Shown here piece after piece: positions 7,576-21,778 of a stretch of 21,778 nucleotides of DNA. The stretch lies in NCBI GenBank assembly GCA_036897625.1, contig JAYMTA010001104.1:1-21778 (forward strand), read 5' to 3'. The notes beneath the pieces are model-generated. The model did not search any database and was not told where the DNA came from. It saw only the letters and a program-made list of their open reading frames with translations. Positions within the stretch are counted from its first letter, which is position 1, and every line of letters starts with the position of its first letter. The DNA comes from Pelargonium cotyledonis (taxonomy: Eukaryota; Streptophyta; Magnoliopsida; Geraniales; Geraniaceae). The translations under genes and the position numbers were made by a program.

Positions 7576-9567
7576 AAACCGTAGTCGTGAAACAAATTCT
7601 CCAAGAACCACTTCCAAGAAGCTTTATTTTCCTATTCAACAATTACAACAGCCAACAGGAACATCCCGTCGTTGGCATCCCATGCCACAACAGAGAGAAG
7701 TTGCCCCCGTAGTAGCCTTTCAAGTTGCATCCATCGATGCCAACTATGGGAAGACAACCACTTGTAAATCCCTTTTTCTCTTGCCCAAACCTCAAGTACA
7801 ACCTTAGGAATCTAGGTGTTGTGCTTGTCTCACCAACTATTGCTTGATGCTCCACTTCCACCCGATATCGGGACTCTGGATTAGTCTTTGATAAGACATG
7901 AAGATAGCCCCACAACCTCTTGTACTCAAGCTTTGCATCCCCACCAATTATAGCCCTAGCCCTTCCCAATGCTCTATACAGCCTTGACTTGGCCACGTAA
8001 GTGTCCAAGTCTCTATGGACAATCCAATCGAAAGAATCCATGTCTAAGGTCGGGTTATCTTTTATGTAATTAAGGTACCTACATTATCAACCAACAATAT
8101 ATCACAACATGATTATGTCAATTTAATACATAAATGAAAGAGTAATTCAAATTTTTAAGTTTTACTTACCGTTCAGCCAACCAATCTGAAGTCACTCGAT
8201 CATTGTAAGCTAGCTTTTGACATGAATGTTCAGCATACAAGGTCTTGATTTTCAGGTCAGGGCTTGTCTAAGGACCACTACACCTGATCATGAAATTACA
8301 TCATTTGCCTTTGCATACAATTCCAATTTCATGTGTTTCATTCTTCAAAAAATGGTACATGAACCTTGTTTTTGCTGCGTACAACTTCAAAATCCCTCGG
8401 AACACCTTAGCATTCTTAAACCTTGATCCCACCTCTAATTTCACTTCTTTCAAGTCCTTAAAATCTTCAAATATTTGCTCCTTACCTTCAATTCCCTCAT
8501 CTTCCTCATCACTTGAATCAATGATTGGTCTTGTCCAATCATACTTGTCTGGCATTTCTGGATCACCAAAACCTTTTTCCTCATCTTCTTTTTACTTACC
8601 AGCTTCACTTTCGTCATCTATAGGGGGATGAGATTCATGTGCATCCACAATCTCTTCATGAGCTATGTGTGCTTCTTCATGGCGTAAATCTATTTCATTA
8701 CCTAAAGCATCTTCTACATCTTCCATAGTAGCCCCCATCAACTTCAGTTTCTTCTTCAAGTGGCATGGCAGACCCATCAACATCATAATCTGTGAACTGT
8801 TCACCCACATAGCCCTCGTCCGATTCATTTTCTTCCTCATACTCCATTGCATCGTCATGGGCTTCATTTTCTCTATCCTGATCAACTTTTGATTCTGGTA
8901 CATCTTCCATCCTATTCCTCGGTTCTTCGTACATGAATTCAACACCATCATCGACTTCTACACTTTCACTTTTTCGACTGTAACGGCTCCTGCATCTCAT
9001 GAAATAGCTCATGATACATGTTATTTTCATCCCTTGTATCTTTTCCTTCATACACTTCTTTTTCAATGTCATGGACTATTTGGACTTTTTTACCTATGGT
9101 ATATGTATCTGTGTCATACCCAGCTTCCTCTAAGTCCCCAACTTGTTATGGTGTTAGGTACGTCACGTTCTTTCTTTGCCTCTTACGTTCCCGCATAATC
9201 TCCTCTAGACCACGTAGATCAGCTACTTCCTTGACGTCTAATAATTTTCCATTAGGAGTCAGTTTAGCTAATAGAGCCATCCCATTCTCAATATACAATG
9301 TCATCTGTTCTGGCTTTGACTTCATAGTCCCATAGACCCAGAAAATGGAAACTTCCGGTTTCTATAACATACCTTGGAAGTTGGCTCATACCCTAACTGA
9401 ACAACAACTTCCATTAACTTGAGCCACCCAAACTTGTCTGGTTTACCAATGTTGATGTAGCTAACACTACCATCCTTATACCGAAAATCAGGGTCCTCAA
9501 CGAATATACCCCCTTGAAAAACTTCAAACAATTTAGGCGAATCCCAATCAATTTCATCTTTGGGCAT
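7576..9567 (-). pseudogene. MULE transposase, N-terminal half (N-terminal regions and first DDE aspartate)
   Basis: I place the start at ATG 9565-9567 (MPKDEIDWDSPKLFEVFQGG). The N-terminal region FQGGIFVED...LGYEPTSKVCYRN is the one often preceding MuDR domains. Next come an acidic linker, then the MuDR DNA-binding region VGSRFKNAKVFRGILKLYAA with a broken Cys motif, TSDWLAERY, a 91-bp GT-AG intron (8079-8169), and the DDE start IVGIDGCNLKGYYGG with the first catalytic Asp at codon 7733-7735. WDANDGMF and ENKASWKWFLENL follow in another frame. Damage: frameshifts near 9335, 8965, 8735 and 7695; stops at 9146-9148, 8592-8594, 8301-8303, 8268-8270 and just before ENKASW. The LINE then cuts the gene. 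The inner boundary is approximate. Confidence 0.85.
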
Positions 9568-10299
9568 TACAGACACAAATCTGCATTACCAAACAGTTTT
9601 CCAACCAAACAATCAACACAATATAGGAGACATTAAGTGACTGTTCATGCTTTTGGGCAAAAAATTGCAATAACCCACTTTCATGTTTAATTTGTATTTA
9701 ATAACTAATAACATAATTTATAGAGGCATCATAGGTAATTGAAGAACACATTTATAGAAAATCTGGGCAACTAAACCAGAAAACCCTAATTTATGCACAT
9801 ATCAGCAATTAAACCATAATCAACAACAAACCCTAATTTCAACAATGTGAAACTCATAACAACTATAATTACTAACTAACCACAACCATAACTTTCCCTA
9901 GCAACTAATTTAGGAACAGATTACACTAAATTTGGGCAAATTTTTGCCCTAACAAACAAAGCCCCCAAAGTTTGTGAAATCTTGCCAAATTTTAGCCCTA
10001 ATCGCTCTCAAAATCAACACAATCAATCAATAATTACTAATTATCACATCGTTAGCCCTAACGATGACAAATTACAATGCTTACCTCCTTCTGGACATTG
10101 CTCTTCACTAATCACTCCACAACGTCGTAGAACTCACCTGCACCATAGCTCTAATTTGTCTTCTCCTCCTTCGACAACACCACAACTCGGTTCTTCGTCT
10201 TCTCTTTCATACTTAGTCGGAAATGAACCCCAAATCTCACTCAGTCCTCTAATCAGTGTACGAGGGGTATTATGGTCTTTCTACAACCTATTAACGGAG
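9568..10299 (-). promoter_or_regulatory. Upstream region of the MULE transposase with telo-box motifs
   Basis: AT-rich sequence between the transposase start and the right terminal repeat. It contains two exact AAACCCTAA telo-boxes (9781-9789 and 9828-9836) and several related ccctaa words. In plants such boxes occur in promoters of genes active in dividing cells. The 9982-10449 plus-strand open frame crosses the terminal repeat and is not a gene. A perfect 8-bp-arm palindrome (atcgttag/ctaacgat) lies at 10048-10065. Confidence 0.4.
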
Positions 10300-10415
10300 A
10301 ATCTTAACAGAATCGTTAAATGTAAAGTTTGTAGGGTCTGGTTGTCATGGGCTAAAGTTTATAGAGGCTATCTGTCATTAGTCAATAGTTCATATCGGGT
10401 ACGTGTAATTAACCC
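10300..10415 (-). repeat. Right terminal inverted repeat of the large MULE
   Basis: Reverse complement of the left end. The similarity stops abruptly inward of 10300. It lies on the transposase 5' side, where MULE ends also serve as promoter. Confidence 0.92.
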
Positions 10416-10424
10416 TTTTTTTGA
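10416..10424 (+). repeat. Target-site duplication, right copy (large MULE)
   Basis: tttttttga, partner of 1773-1781. XLG upstream sequence starts immediately after it. Confidence 0.8.
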
Positions 10425-10984
10425 CTTTGAAAGTTTCGTACATTTGTGACACCAAAGCTGAGAAATGACTGATTTTGCAAGTTGGGTTTACTTAAATTGA
10501 CTGCGAATTGGTCATTCTCAGATGTGTTTTGAGTATATTTGCTAGGAAGTCACAGTTTAGCTTGATCGAGAGAGGATTTTTTGTTGCTTTCATATTTGCT
10601 GATAGGTGACGAGTTATAATTTGTGAATTGTGATTTGACTCTGAATAGTTGAATTTAGTTTTCCCTTGCTTTGAATTTGGATCAAATTCATGATAATTTT
10701 GTGGTTGGTTCTAGGATTCCAAAAGGTGACCACTCCTTGAATGACTGATTGCGGCTGCATGGTGGATATATCTTAATTTAACTGCATACGCTGCGTGAAA
10801 TCCTTACGAGCTGTAATAAAACTTCCTTATGCGGCTACTAATAGTATATTCGGGGATTAAACATTTTGTTGGAAGCTACAAATGACACCCATTCTCTTCT
10901 GTTGTAAACTTAGCTGCTTGTTACAATCATACTATTGGAACCTGTAAATTTTAGCTTAAGGGAATAAATACCATTTTGTTAGAA
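10425..10984 (+). promoter_or_regulatory. XLG upstream region or leader intron
   Basis: This is unique T/G-rich sequence between the MULE and the XLG start codon without a coding frame. Its texture is that of a plant intron rather than a promoter, and gtaaattttag ending at 10954 could be a splice acceptor just before the ATG. I saw no convincing TATA box at a sensible distance. So the true leader exon and promoter may lie left of the MULE, making the MULE intronic. This needs transcript evidence. Confidence 0.4.
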
Positions 10985-15944
<4,960 letters not shown>

Positions 15945-16503
15945 CACGTTCTTTATAAATATATATAGCTATTTAGATTAGAGGGAAAATGTGATATTCT
16001 TGCTGGTCATCCAAATAAGGATACTTATTGTTTGATTTATTTTTAAACATCAATATCAATGGTTTCATTTTCAATTACTGGGAGTTTCTAACCAGAATTA
16101 GAAGAATACGGATATGAATAGGAAGTAATATATGTTCCAACCATGGGAGGAAGCTAAGGTAAACAGCGAAGCAATCATATAGAAGTTGTCGTATCAGAGG
16201 AAAATCCAAGGTTTATATAACTCCATAATCAATCTTTTAGAGTAAAACAGCCGAATTTCAATTGATCCACTGAGTCTCAAGGCGGGACTGTTGAACTGAC
16301 AACTAGAAAAGAGTTAAAAATACACGAGGCGACTGCTCCTTCCAGAAAAATGATTCAAGACCATACAAAATGAAGCATCGAAAGAAAGTAACTCTCCAAG
16401 TGACTTGCACTACACTCCTGTTTCACACCTTTCCTTTCCTTTCCGTCTTCTTGGTTGACATCTCACAATGAGCAGATGGAAATCAAGAAACAGGCTAAGC
16501 AAA
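15945..16503. other. Shared 3' region of convergent XLG and RPN9
   Basis: This spacer must hold both 3' untranslated regions and both polyadenylation sites. AT-rich polyadenylation-like sequence occurs just after the XLG stop (tataaatatatata, around 15954-15967). A short cctttcctttcctttcc repeat lies at about 16428-16444, within the likely RPN9 3' untranslated region. There is no other gene. Confidence 0.6.
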
Positions 16504-19500
16504 TTATGATGCAACAAGATCGGGTGTTTCGGCTTCAATAGATAATAGAGCAGTGTGTACTTTGTCCAACCAACTGTCCAGCCGATCACGCAAGGATTTG
16601 ACCTGTGGAATTCCCAGAACTCTTGGCTGCACCCATGAAACATATACCGTTCCCTCAACTTGATCAATAATGCCCTCAATAAGATGAACCTGCACCAAAA
16701 AGTTAACGACATGTTTACAATTAATAGTTAATACAAACAATTCAATTTCCAACCACAATATGAATGATCACTTGTACTACCCCCAACTGTCTTCAAAGTA
16801 ACTTGGCTAGTAATTTTGCTTGCAAAATTATATGATTACGCCAATTACAAGTTCATGTTGGGTATGTAACAAGGCCAGTAGTTGAGAACAAGAACCCTGT
16901 AAATCTGTGAAATCCTAATGGGTTACTCAAGGTCCCAACAAAATCTGTTGACCTTTCATCCATATATGTTTTAGGGTATTGGTATTCTTAATTTAGAAAC
17001 ATATGCATATTGGTTAAAATCATTTATTAAATACATGTCTATTTAACATACTAGATTCATTTTTTTATAGATAAAAACATGACAGTTGTTATGACGGAAA
17101 CCTAGTGGTACAAGTAGTAAAATTTATTGGATACTTCTGTGTTAAGAGATTGATCAAATATGATGTTTACAAGAATAAAACTACTTTGAGAGCAGCAGGT
17201 GTTTAGATTGCAATGAAAGTTAATGGATTCTGGAAGCAATTAATGATGCTGAGATATTTAATTATCTTATTCATCATAAAGATTTTAAGAATATATGGAC
17301 TTACAGAAAGGCTCTTCATAAGCAGATGCTCCACGTCCTCTACAGAAAGTTTTGTGCGATCTGCAATGATCTTCAACGGAATAGTTCGATCCTCAGATGG
17401 CCGGCTGGAACAAAGATATCTCATGTTAGTATGTTACTAAACACACAATAACAAGAAAATCTATACTTGGTCCTTGGGGTCACCAAAAGTAGCAACTCAC
17501 TGCTTAGATAGGGATACCTGAAAATAATTTCCATCAAGCAGAGAATGTTGATCTTCTCCAATAACTTCTTCTCATTCTCCACTAATGCTGGTTGAGCGCT
17601 CAGAGCAGCATTGTGCACATGACATAATTCTTGATAACGAACCAGATCCCCTGCATTAAACGCTTGGAGAATATAGTACAGCCACTCAACCTTTGTCCCT
17701 AGAAGACTCTTTATCTGCAGAAATTACTGACAGGAGTCATTTTCCCAGTAAAATGCTAAATATAAGCCTAAACCTTCAGAGCTGGTGGCAGCATCCCACT
17801 ACTTTGAAATGATTTTTTTTAGAAATGCAACATATCCAATAAGCATGTATGTCGTCAAAAAGCTGTTATATTAGACACACACACACACACAGCTCGGACA
17901 AAAAGGATATAAACCAAGAACAAGTGATATAACACTGAAATAGATAAACTATGCATCAATACATTTAATGAGTTGCTACTTAAATATTCAGTTGTGTATG
18001 CTTTGCATAGATGTAATAGTGAAAATGGAAACTCACATTTTACAATTGTGTATACCTTCGAAATAGATATGTACAGAACAAGGAACATCAATTCAGAATA
18101 TATATATATACATTCAGTCCTACCTTTTAATTCATAATAGTCAGCTTCCAACATACTTGAGGGTTTGTTAAAATAAAGCTACAGAATCCAAGTCACTAGC
18201 AAAGGAACACATCCGTTTTATTAGACTTTGAATCTTTATGCACACAAAAGCTTGTGGTAAACTAATCTGGTTGTTGCAGATGGTTGTTCTATGCATATCA
18301 TGATGGTAGACTTTAACCAGTTCATGAATTTCTATTCATTAATGCAGGTAACAATTAGAGGAATCAGGGAAAGTACAAAAAAAAAGGTTGCATGCACGTC
18401 CAAACTTCAGTCATGAGAAGTTATGATTGTTAAAAGTTTTGCAGGTTTAGATTGAAACAAGACACCTCACAATAGCAACTAAGTGAAAGGAACAAAATAT
18501 AGAAATTAACAGGATACTCTTAGTCTCTTACATGTAATACAAATTCAAATACAAAAGGGCAAAAAGGAATAAATTAAAACTTTCACGAAATATTCTTACA
18601 ATAGGATGAGCAAGGAGTTCTCCAAAGTTATAGATGTTATCTCCCAGTAGAGCAGAAAGAGATAAATCAAAAGCCAAGTCCTAATATGACAAGAATATGA
18701 TGAAACATTAGCATCAAATGATAGCAAAAATTGGAAACAAATGTACATGCAGTAATAGCAAAAGATAAGCAGATCACATGGTAATGAGTTCTAATAAGAC
18801 TACCTACAGAAAATGCAGTGCAGGAAGCATCATTTATAACAATCTATTCCAACAACATATAATACTAAATATAATAATTTATTCTCTAGCTGCCAAATAA
18901 AGAAAACTAATATAGATACACTGATTGTGAACATGCGCTAAGCATAATGTAAGTTGCCCTCTAAATCAGTTCAATAAAGTAGCTACCAACAAAGAATCAT
19001 ATGCACAATTAACATTCAATATTCCATTGAGAGGTGCAATATACTACACAGTAATCAAATTATTAAGATGGGAGGGGGTCCTTTTCAAGATAATCAACAA
19101 AATAGATTACATACCAGTTTAAATGAATCTGACAGAGACTCAACTGACGTGTATGCCAGATATAGAAGTGCACTTTTGTAGAACTCAGCAAATTCCTGAC
19201 GGACCTTGAAAAATTGAGAGGATACCCAGTAAAAGTTAGCATACACTGAAGGGTCAATATCAGTCATGCTGTCAAGTGTACTCTTTCCATCTTCCAGAAG
19301 CTTCTTGCACTCTTTCTGATTTCCTTGCTCAAGCTTGAAAACCGCTATTTGCATCTTGATGTAAAGGATAGGCTCCTCTATACGCTGCTCTCTAGTAGCT
19401 ACAAGCTTTTCAATAACCCCTTCGAGATAACTTATGCCAGCTTCCTTCTCTGCATACTGCCGAGAGACTATGACAGCAAAGTGTGCAAGCTTCAGAAGAT

Positions 19501-21458
19501 TGATCTTGGTCTCAAAGTCACTGATGAAATTATGGTACAGCTGTATCAAAGCATCGCCGACCTGAATTTTTATATATATAAAAAAAAGTGTTAAACATGC
19601 ATAAAAAACCACAAGTTTAGATAATACATTCCCAGTTAAGGGCAAGCTAAATTTGTACAAACAACCAACAAGAGTATTCACAATGTGAGGCAAATTCTTG
19701 TCCCTAAATACCCACTAATAAATAGCTTTTAAGCAGAAAAATTACTATTAATGGATTATATGATTGAACCCTTGGGTTGCATGCACAGAATGTCATCAAA
19801 TTATTGGGATGGAAACTATACCCGATGCAACTTATACTTCGGCAATTTGCGACAGAATCATAATTAATTCATTAAACAGTTTAAACGTAAACTGTATCCT
19901 TATGTCCACCTCAATTTCAAGGCCAGGAACATTGTAAGACGATCTGAGATTCACCTACTTCCTGAGCCTCTGTGATAAAACCCCGAATATGAACAGAAGG
20001 GAAAAGTGGAGACTGAAACCATTCTACAATATAATCAAAAGATATGCAATCATGACAAACCCTCATCACACTTTAAACACCTGAATATCAGATGGCAGAA
20101 GTAGAACAAGTCTGAAAAATTATTAGTTTACTCCAGAAAATCCAGAAGAAATTCTAATAACTTCATTATTATCAACCGTATACACCTTAGGTCCCCTGAA
20201 ATAAAATGAATATCGAATGACCGGTAATGCAAACCCATTGGGAATCAGATTTATTGAAACAAGTCTGTCATCTTCTTACTTCTATCCTCCACAGGATTAT
20301 CTTTCATAAAAACCCTTTCATCTTTATGTTATTGTTGATGTCAGTTTCATTGTGTTTTTAGTTGGGAGAGATCTAGTATGAATACTAGCAGATGAAATTT
20401 CAGTAAACAGCCTCAATACTGAATCCATGTACAAGAATAACAACCATAATAATGAATCTCTCCCCAAGATAATATTAATCATCTGATATTCTGATTCAAG
20501 ATCTATATATTCTAGACAAGTCAAGACAGCTAGGCAAGCAATAATTCATGGTAAGAACTTATGCTTCATCTGGTTGCTACAATTGGTATAGTTTCCCCAA
20601 GGTTATGGATTTTCAAATCTTCAACTATCCCTCCCTTGGACTTAATTTATTCTTCATCGCATGAAAACAACATTTAAAACAGTACAAAAGTGTGTGTAAA
20701 TCTTTTACTCCTGCTGCCCCAAAATAAGTGTCCACTCATGCATAAATTATCAAATATCCCTAAAATAAGTTAGTTAGAACCACTTGAATTTCTTACTGCA
20801 GATCCATGTAGGGCACATGAGACGAGGTGAAGTTAAGAGCTAATAAAGTAATTTGGTTCAAATTATCCTTCAATTGTAACATTGATCTTGGGACATGGAG
20901 AGTACTATTCAAAATCCAATCTAGAAACCTTGATCTTAAGTTTCAGAATTTTCGCTCAAACACAAGGACTTTAAGGGAAAGACTAATGAGAAACCAGCAA
21001 TGCTCAATTATTATAAATCTCCAAATTTCCTTTTTCTTCCCTCCATATACTCAGAACCAAAAATTCAATAGAAAATTATAAATAAATAAAAAAACAGCAA
21101 TCTTCCACACTTATAAGGTAAGAACTCAGAGTCTTTCAGTCTAAACTACCAATGAACCCTAATTTTCACACAACAAAGTCGCCGCTGGCACCAAGCCCCA
21201 AACCCCTATAGATTTATAAAACCCTAACTATCAAAACCCTAAAGATAACAACATATTTCTGCAAATCCATGTGCGCATCAAAATTGGGAGTGACGAAGGC
21301 GAGAATACCTGGAAGAAAGCGAGGGCAACGAACTGCTCGAGTTTGAGAGTGAGCTGGTGCCATAGCTTCTTCTGGTATAGATCTGCAAGCGAATTGTACC
21401 ATTCGGCGAGCTCCGGGTGAGAGTTGCGAAGCTGGTCCAGGTATTCCAAAGCGGCCAT
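16504..21458 (-). CDS. RPN9: 26S proteasome non-ATPase regulatory subunit 13 (RPN9), 6 exons, 386 aa
   Basis: RPN9 is a scaffold subunit of the 19S regulatory particle lid, needed for its assembly and so for degradation of ubiquitinated proteins in nucleus and cytosol. Exons on the minus strand: 21309-21458, 19115-19561, 18600-18680, 17518-17714, 17305-17404, 16504-16689; all introns are GT-AG and in phase. The protein starts MAALEYLDQLRNSHPELAEW, the conserved plant N-terminus, and ends EAETPDLVAS. The helical-repeat region covers roughly residues 1-170. The PCI domain covers about 170-345 (blocks YKSALLYLAYTSVE, VENEKKLLEKINILCLMEIIF, DRTIPLKIIADRTKLSVEDVEH). At 386 residues it has the usual plant length, with no frame damage. 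It is convergent with XLG. Plants often have two RPN9 copies (a and b); I cannot say which this is. Confidence 0.98.
16690..17304 (-). other. RPN9 intron 5 (615 bp)
   Basis: GT-AG intron between the PCI winged-helix exon and the last exon. AT-rich, with no element recognised. Confidence 0.88.
17715..18599 (-). other. RPN9 intron 3 (885 bp) with AC microsatellite
   Basis: GT-AG intron. It contains an (AC)8 run on the plus strand at 17875-17890 and a tatatatata tract near 18101-18110. No gene inside. Confidence 0.88.
17875..17891. repeat. (AC)8 microsatellite in RPN9 intron 3
   Basis: Eight uninterrupted AC units plus one A. Likely length-polymorphic between individuals. Confidence 0.85.
18681..19114 (-). 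other. RPN9 intron 2 (434 bp)
   Basis: GT-AG intron after the large second exon. The exon frame runs four residues (VCNL) into it before becoming meaningless, consistent with the assigned donor at 19114. No element recognised. Confidence 0.88.
20706..20904. mobile_element. Degenerate Stowaway-like MITE in RPN9 intron 1
   Basis: The left end tactcctgctgccccaaaat closely resembles the plant Stowaway terminus tactccctccgtcccaaaat. The right end, read on the minus strand, is tactctccatgtcccaagat. Both ends abut TA, the mariner-type target duplication, and the distance of about 200 bp is typical. The inner parts of the ends have diverged, so this is an old copy. Confidence 0.55.
21155..21242 (-). 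promoter_or_regulatory. Cluster of three telo-boxes at the start of RPN9 intron 1
   Basis: aaccctaa at 21155-21162 and exact aaaccctaa at 21219-21227 and 21234-21242, that is ttagggttt in RPN9 sense, 66-154 bp downstream of exon 1. Telo-boxes near the 5' ends of plant housekeeping genes are linked to expression in dividing cells. Activity here is not shown by sequence alone. Confidence 0.4.
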
Positions 21459-21778
21459 GATTCGAGAGAGAAGAAATGTGAGAGAAAGGCTGGAGATGAA
21501 TGAGGTCCTTGTATTTATAATATTTGGTGGAAAATGTGAAAATTATGCAAAACCCTCTCTCGGTGCTGCTTTTCTGTATCTTTTCTTGTGCAAAACGAGA
21601 ACAATAAAAAAAAAAAAAAAAAACTAGCCAAAATAATACTTTTTTTTTTACCAGAAATAACTTTCATTTTAAAGGAAACAAAGCAACAGGGTATATGAAA
21701 AAGAGAACAAAATAAAAAACCGACTAATAAAACGAAAAACTAAACAAAACACAAACCGAAGCGAAACAAAATAGCAAA
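21459..21778 (-). promoter_or_regulatory. RPN9 5' leader and upstream region
   Basis: Purine-rich on the plus strand close to the ATG (leader ctctctcgaatc in sense). It then holds the TATA box, and further out two homopolymer runs, A18 (21606-21623) and T10 (21640-21649). The remaining sequence is A-rich and anonymous up to the window end. Confidence 0.5.
21512..21519 (-). promoter_or_regulatory. Probable TATA box of RPN9
   Basis: On the minus strand tataaata lies 54 bp upstream of the RPN9 ATG. A start site about 30 bp downstream would leave a leader of roughly 25-30 nucleotides, within the normal range for plants. Confidence 0.55.

Larger units (their letters stand above)
1782..10415. mobile_element. 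Large Mutator-like element with transposase and second gene
   Basis: The 116-bp ends (1782-1897 and 10300-10415) are inverted copies with about 10 mismatches and no indels. They are flanked by ttattttga (1773-1781) and tttttttga (10416-10424), a 9-bp target duplication with one difference. The interior carries a minus-strand MuDR-type transposase (start near 9567, end near 3394) and a convergent plus-strand GRF zinc-finger gene (2171-2684). A LINE remnant of about 2.2 kb is nested inside the transposase, so the MULE itself was about 6.5 kb. Both genes are broken by stops and frameshifts. The element is therefore an immobile relic unless a transposase acts in trans on its well-preserved ends. 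Confidence 0.92.
19562..21308 (-). other. RPN9 intron 1 (1747 bp)
   Basis: This long first intron sits only 50 codons into the gene. It holds a degenerate Stowaway-like MITE (20706-20904) and, within 160 bp of exon 1, three TTAGGGTT-type telo-boxes in transcript sense. Position and length fit an expression-enhancing first intron, but that is inference. Confidence 0.85.

Noticed and set aside
9982-10449. 155-codon plus-strand frame
   Set aside because: It runs through the MULE terminal inverted repeat into flanking DNA, which shows that it is accidental.
10976-10984. Start of XLG three codons earlier
   Set aside because: The codon at 10976 is TTG; the first in-frame ATG is 10985, which gives the expected family N-terminus.

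Overview
The window is nuclear DNA from a flowering plant, most likely a eudicot. It is AT-rich, with GT-AG introns, two intron-containing genes of plant type, and several nested plant transposable elements. There is nothing bacterial in it.

Layout, left to right. (1) Positions 1-435 are AT-rich sequence without a convincing gene, with one inverted repeat. (2) Positions 436-1626 are a short non-autonomous Mutator-like element (MULE) with about 63-bp terminal inverted repeats and a 9-bp target duplication. It encloses a GC-rich block of unknown origin, so it is a Pack-MULE candidate. (3) Positions 1782-10415 are a large (8.6 kb) MULE with 116-bp terminal inverted repeats and a 9-bp target duplication with one mismatch. 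It carries a decayed multi-exon transposase on the minus strand (MuDR N-terminal region, DDE core, SWIM zinc finger, CCHC knuckle) and, at the opposite end on the plus strand, a decayed second gene with a GRF-type zinc finger and a membrane segment. An L1-type LINE remnant (about 5401-7575) sits inside the transposase, between its first two catalytic aspartates. (4) Positions 10985-15944 (+) hold a complete eight-exon gene for an extra-large G protein (XLG, closest to XLG3 by my reading; 865 aa). (5) Positions 16504-21458 (-) hold a complete six-exon gene for the 26S proteasome lid subunit RPN9 (386 aa), with a TATA box upstream and a degenerate Stowaway-like MITE in its first intron.

The two host genes converge on a 559-bp spacer and have no obvious functional link. 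The transposable elements lie entirely on the 5' side of XLG. The large MULE ends 569 bp before the XLG start codon, so XLG transcription either starts in that interval or crosses the element in a leader intron. The least routine feature is the GRF zinc-finger/membrane-protein gene carried as a second cargo by the MULE.
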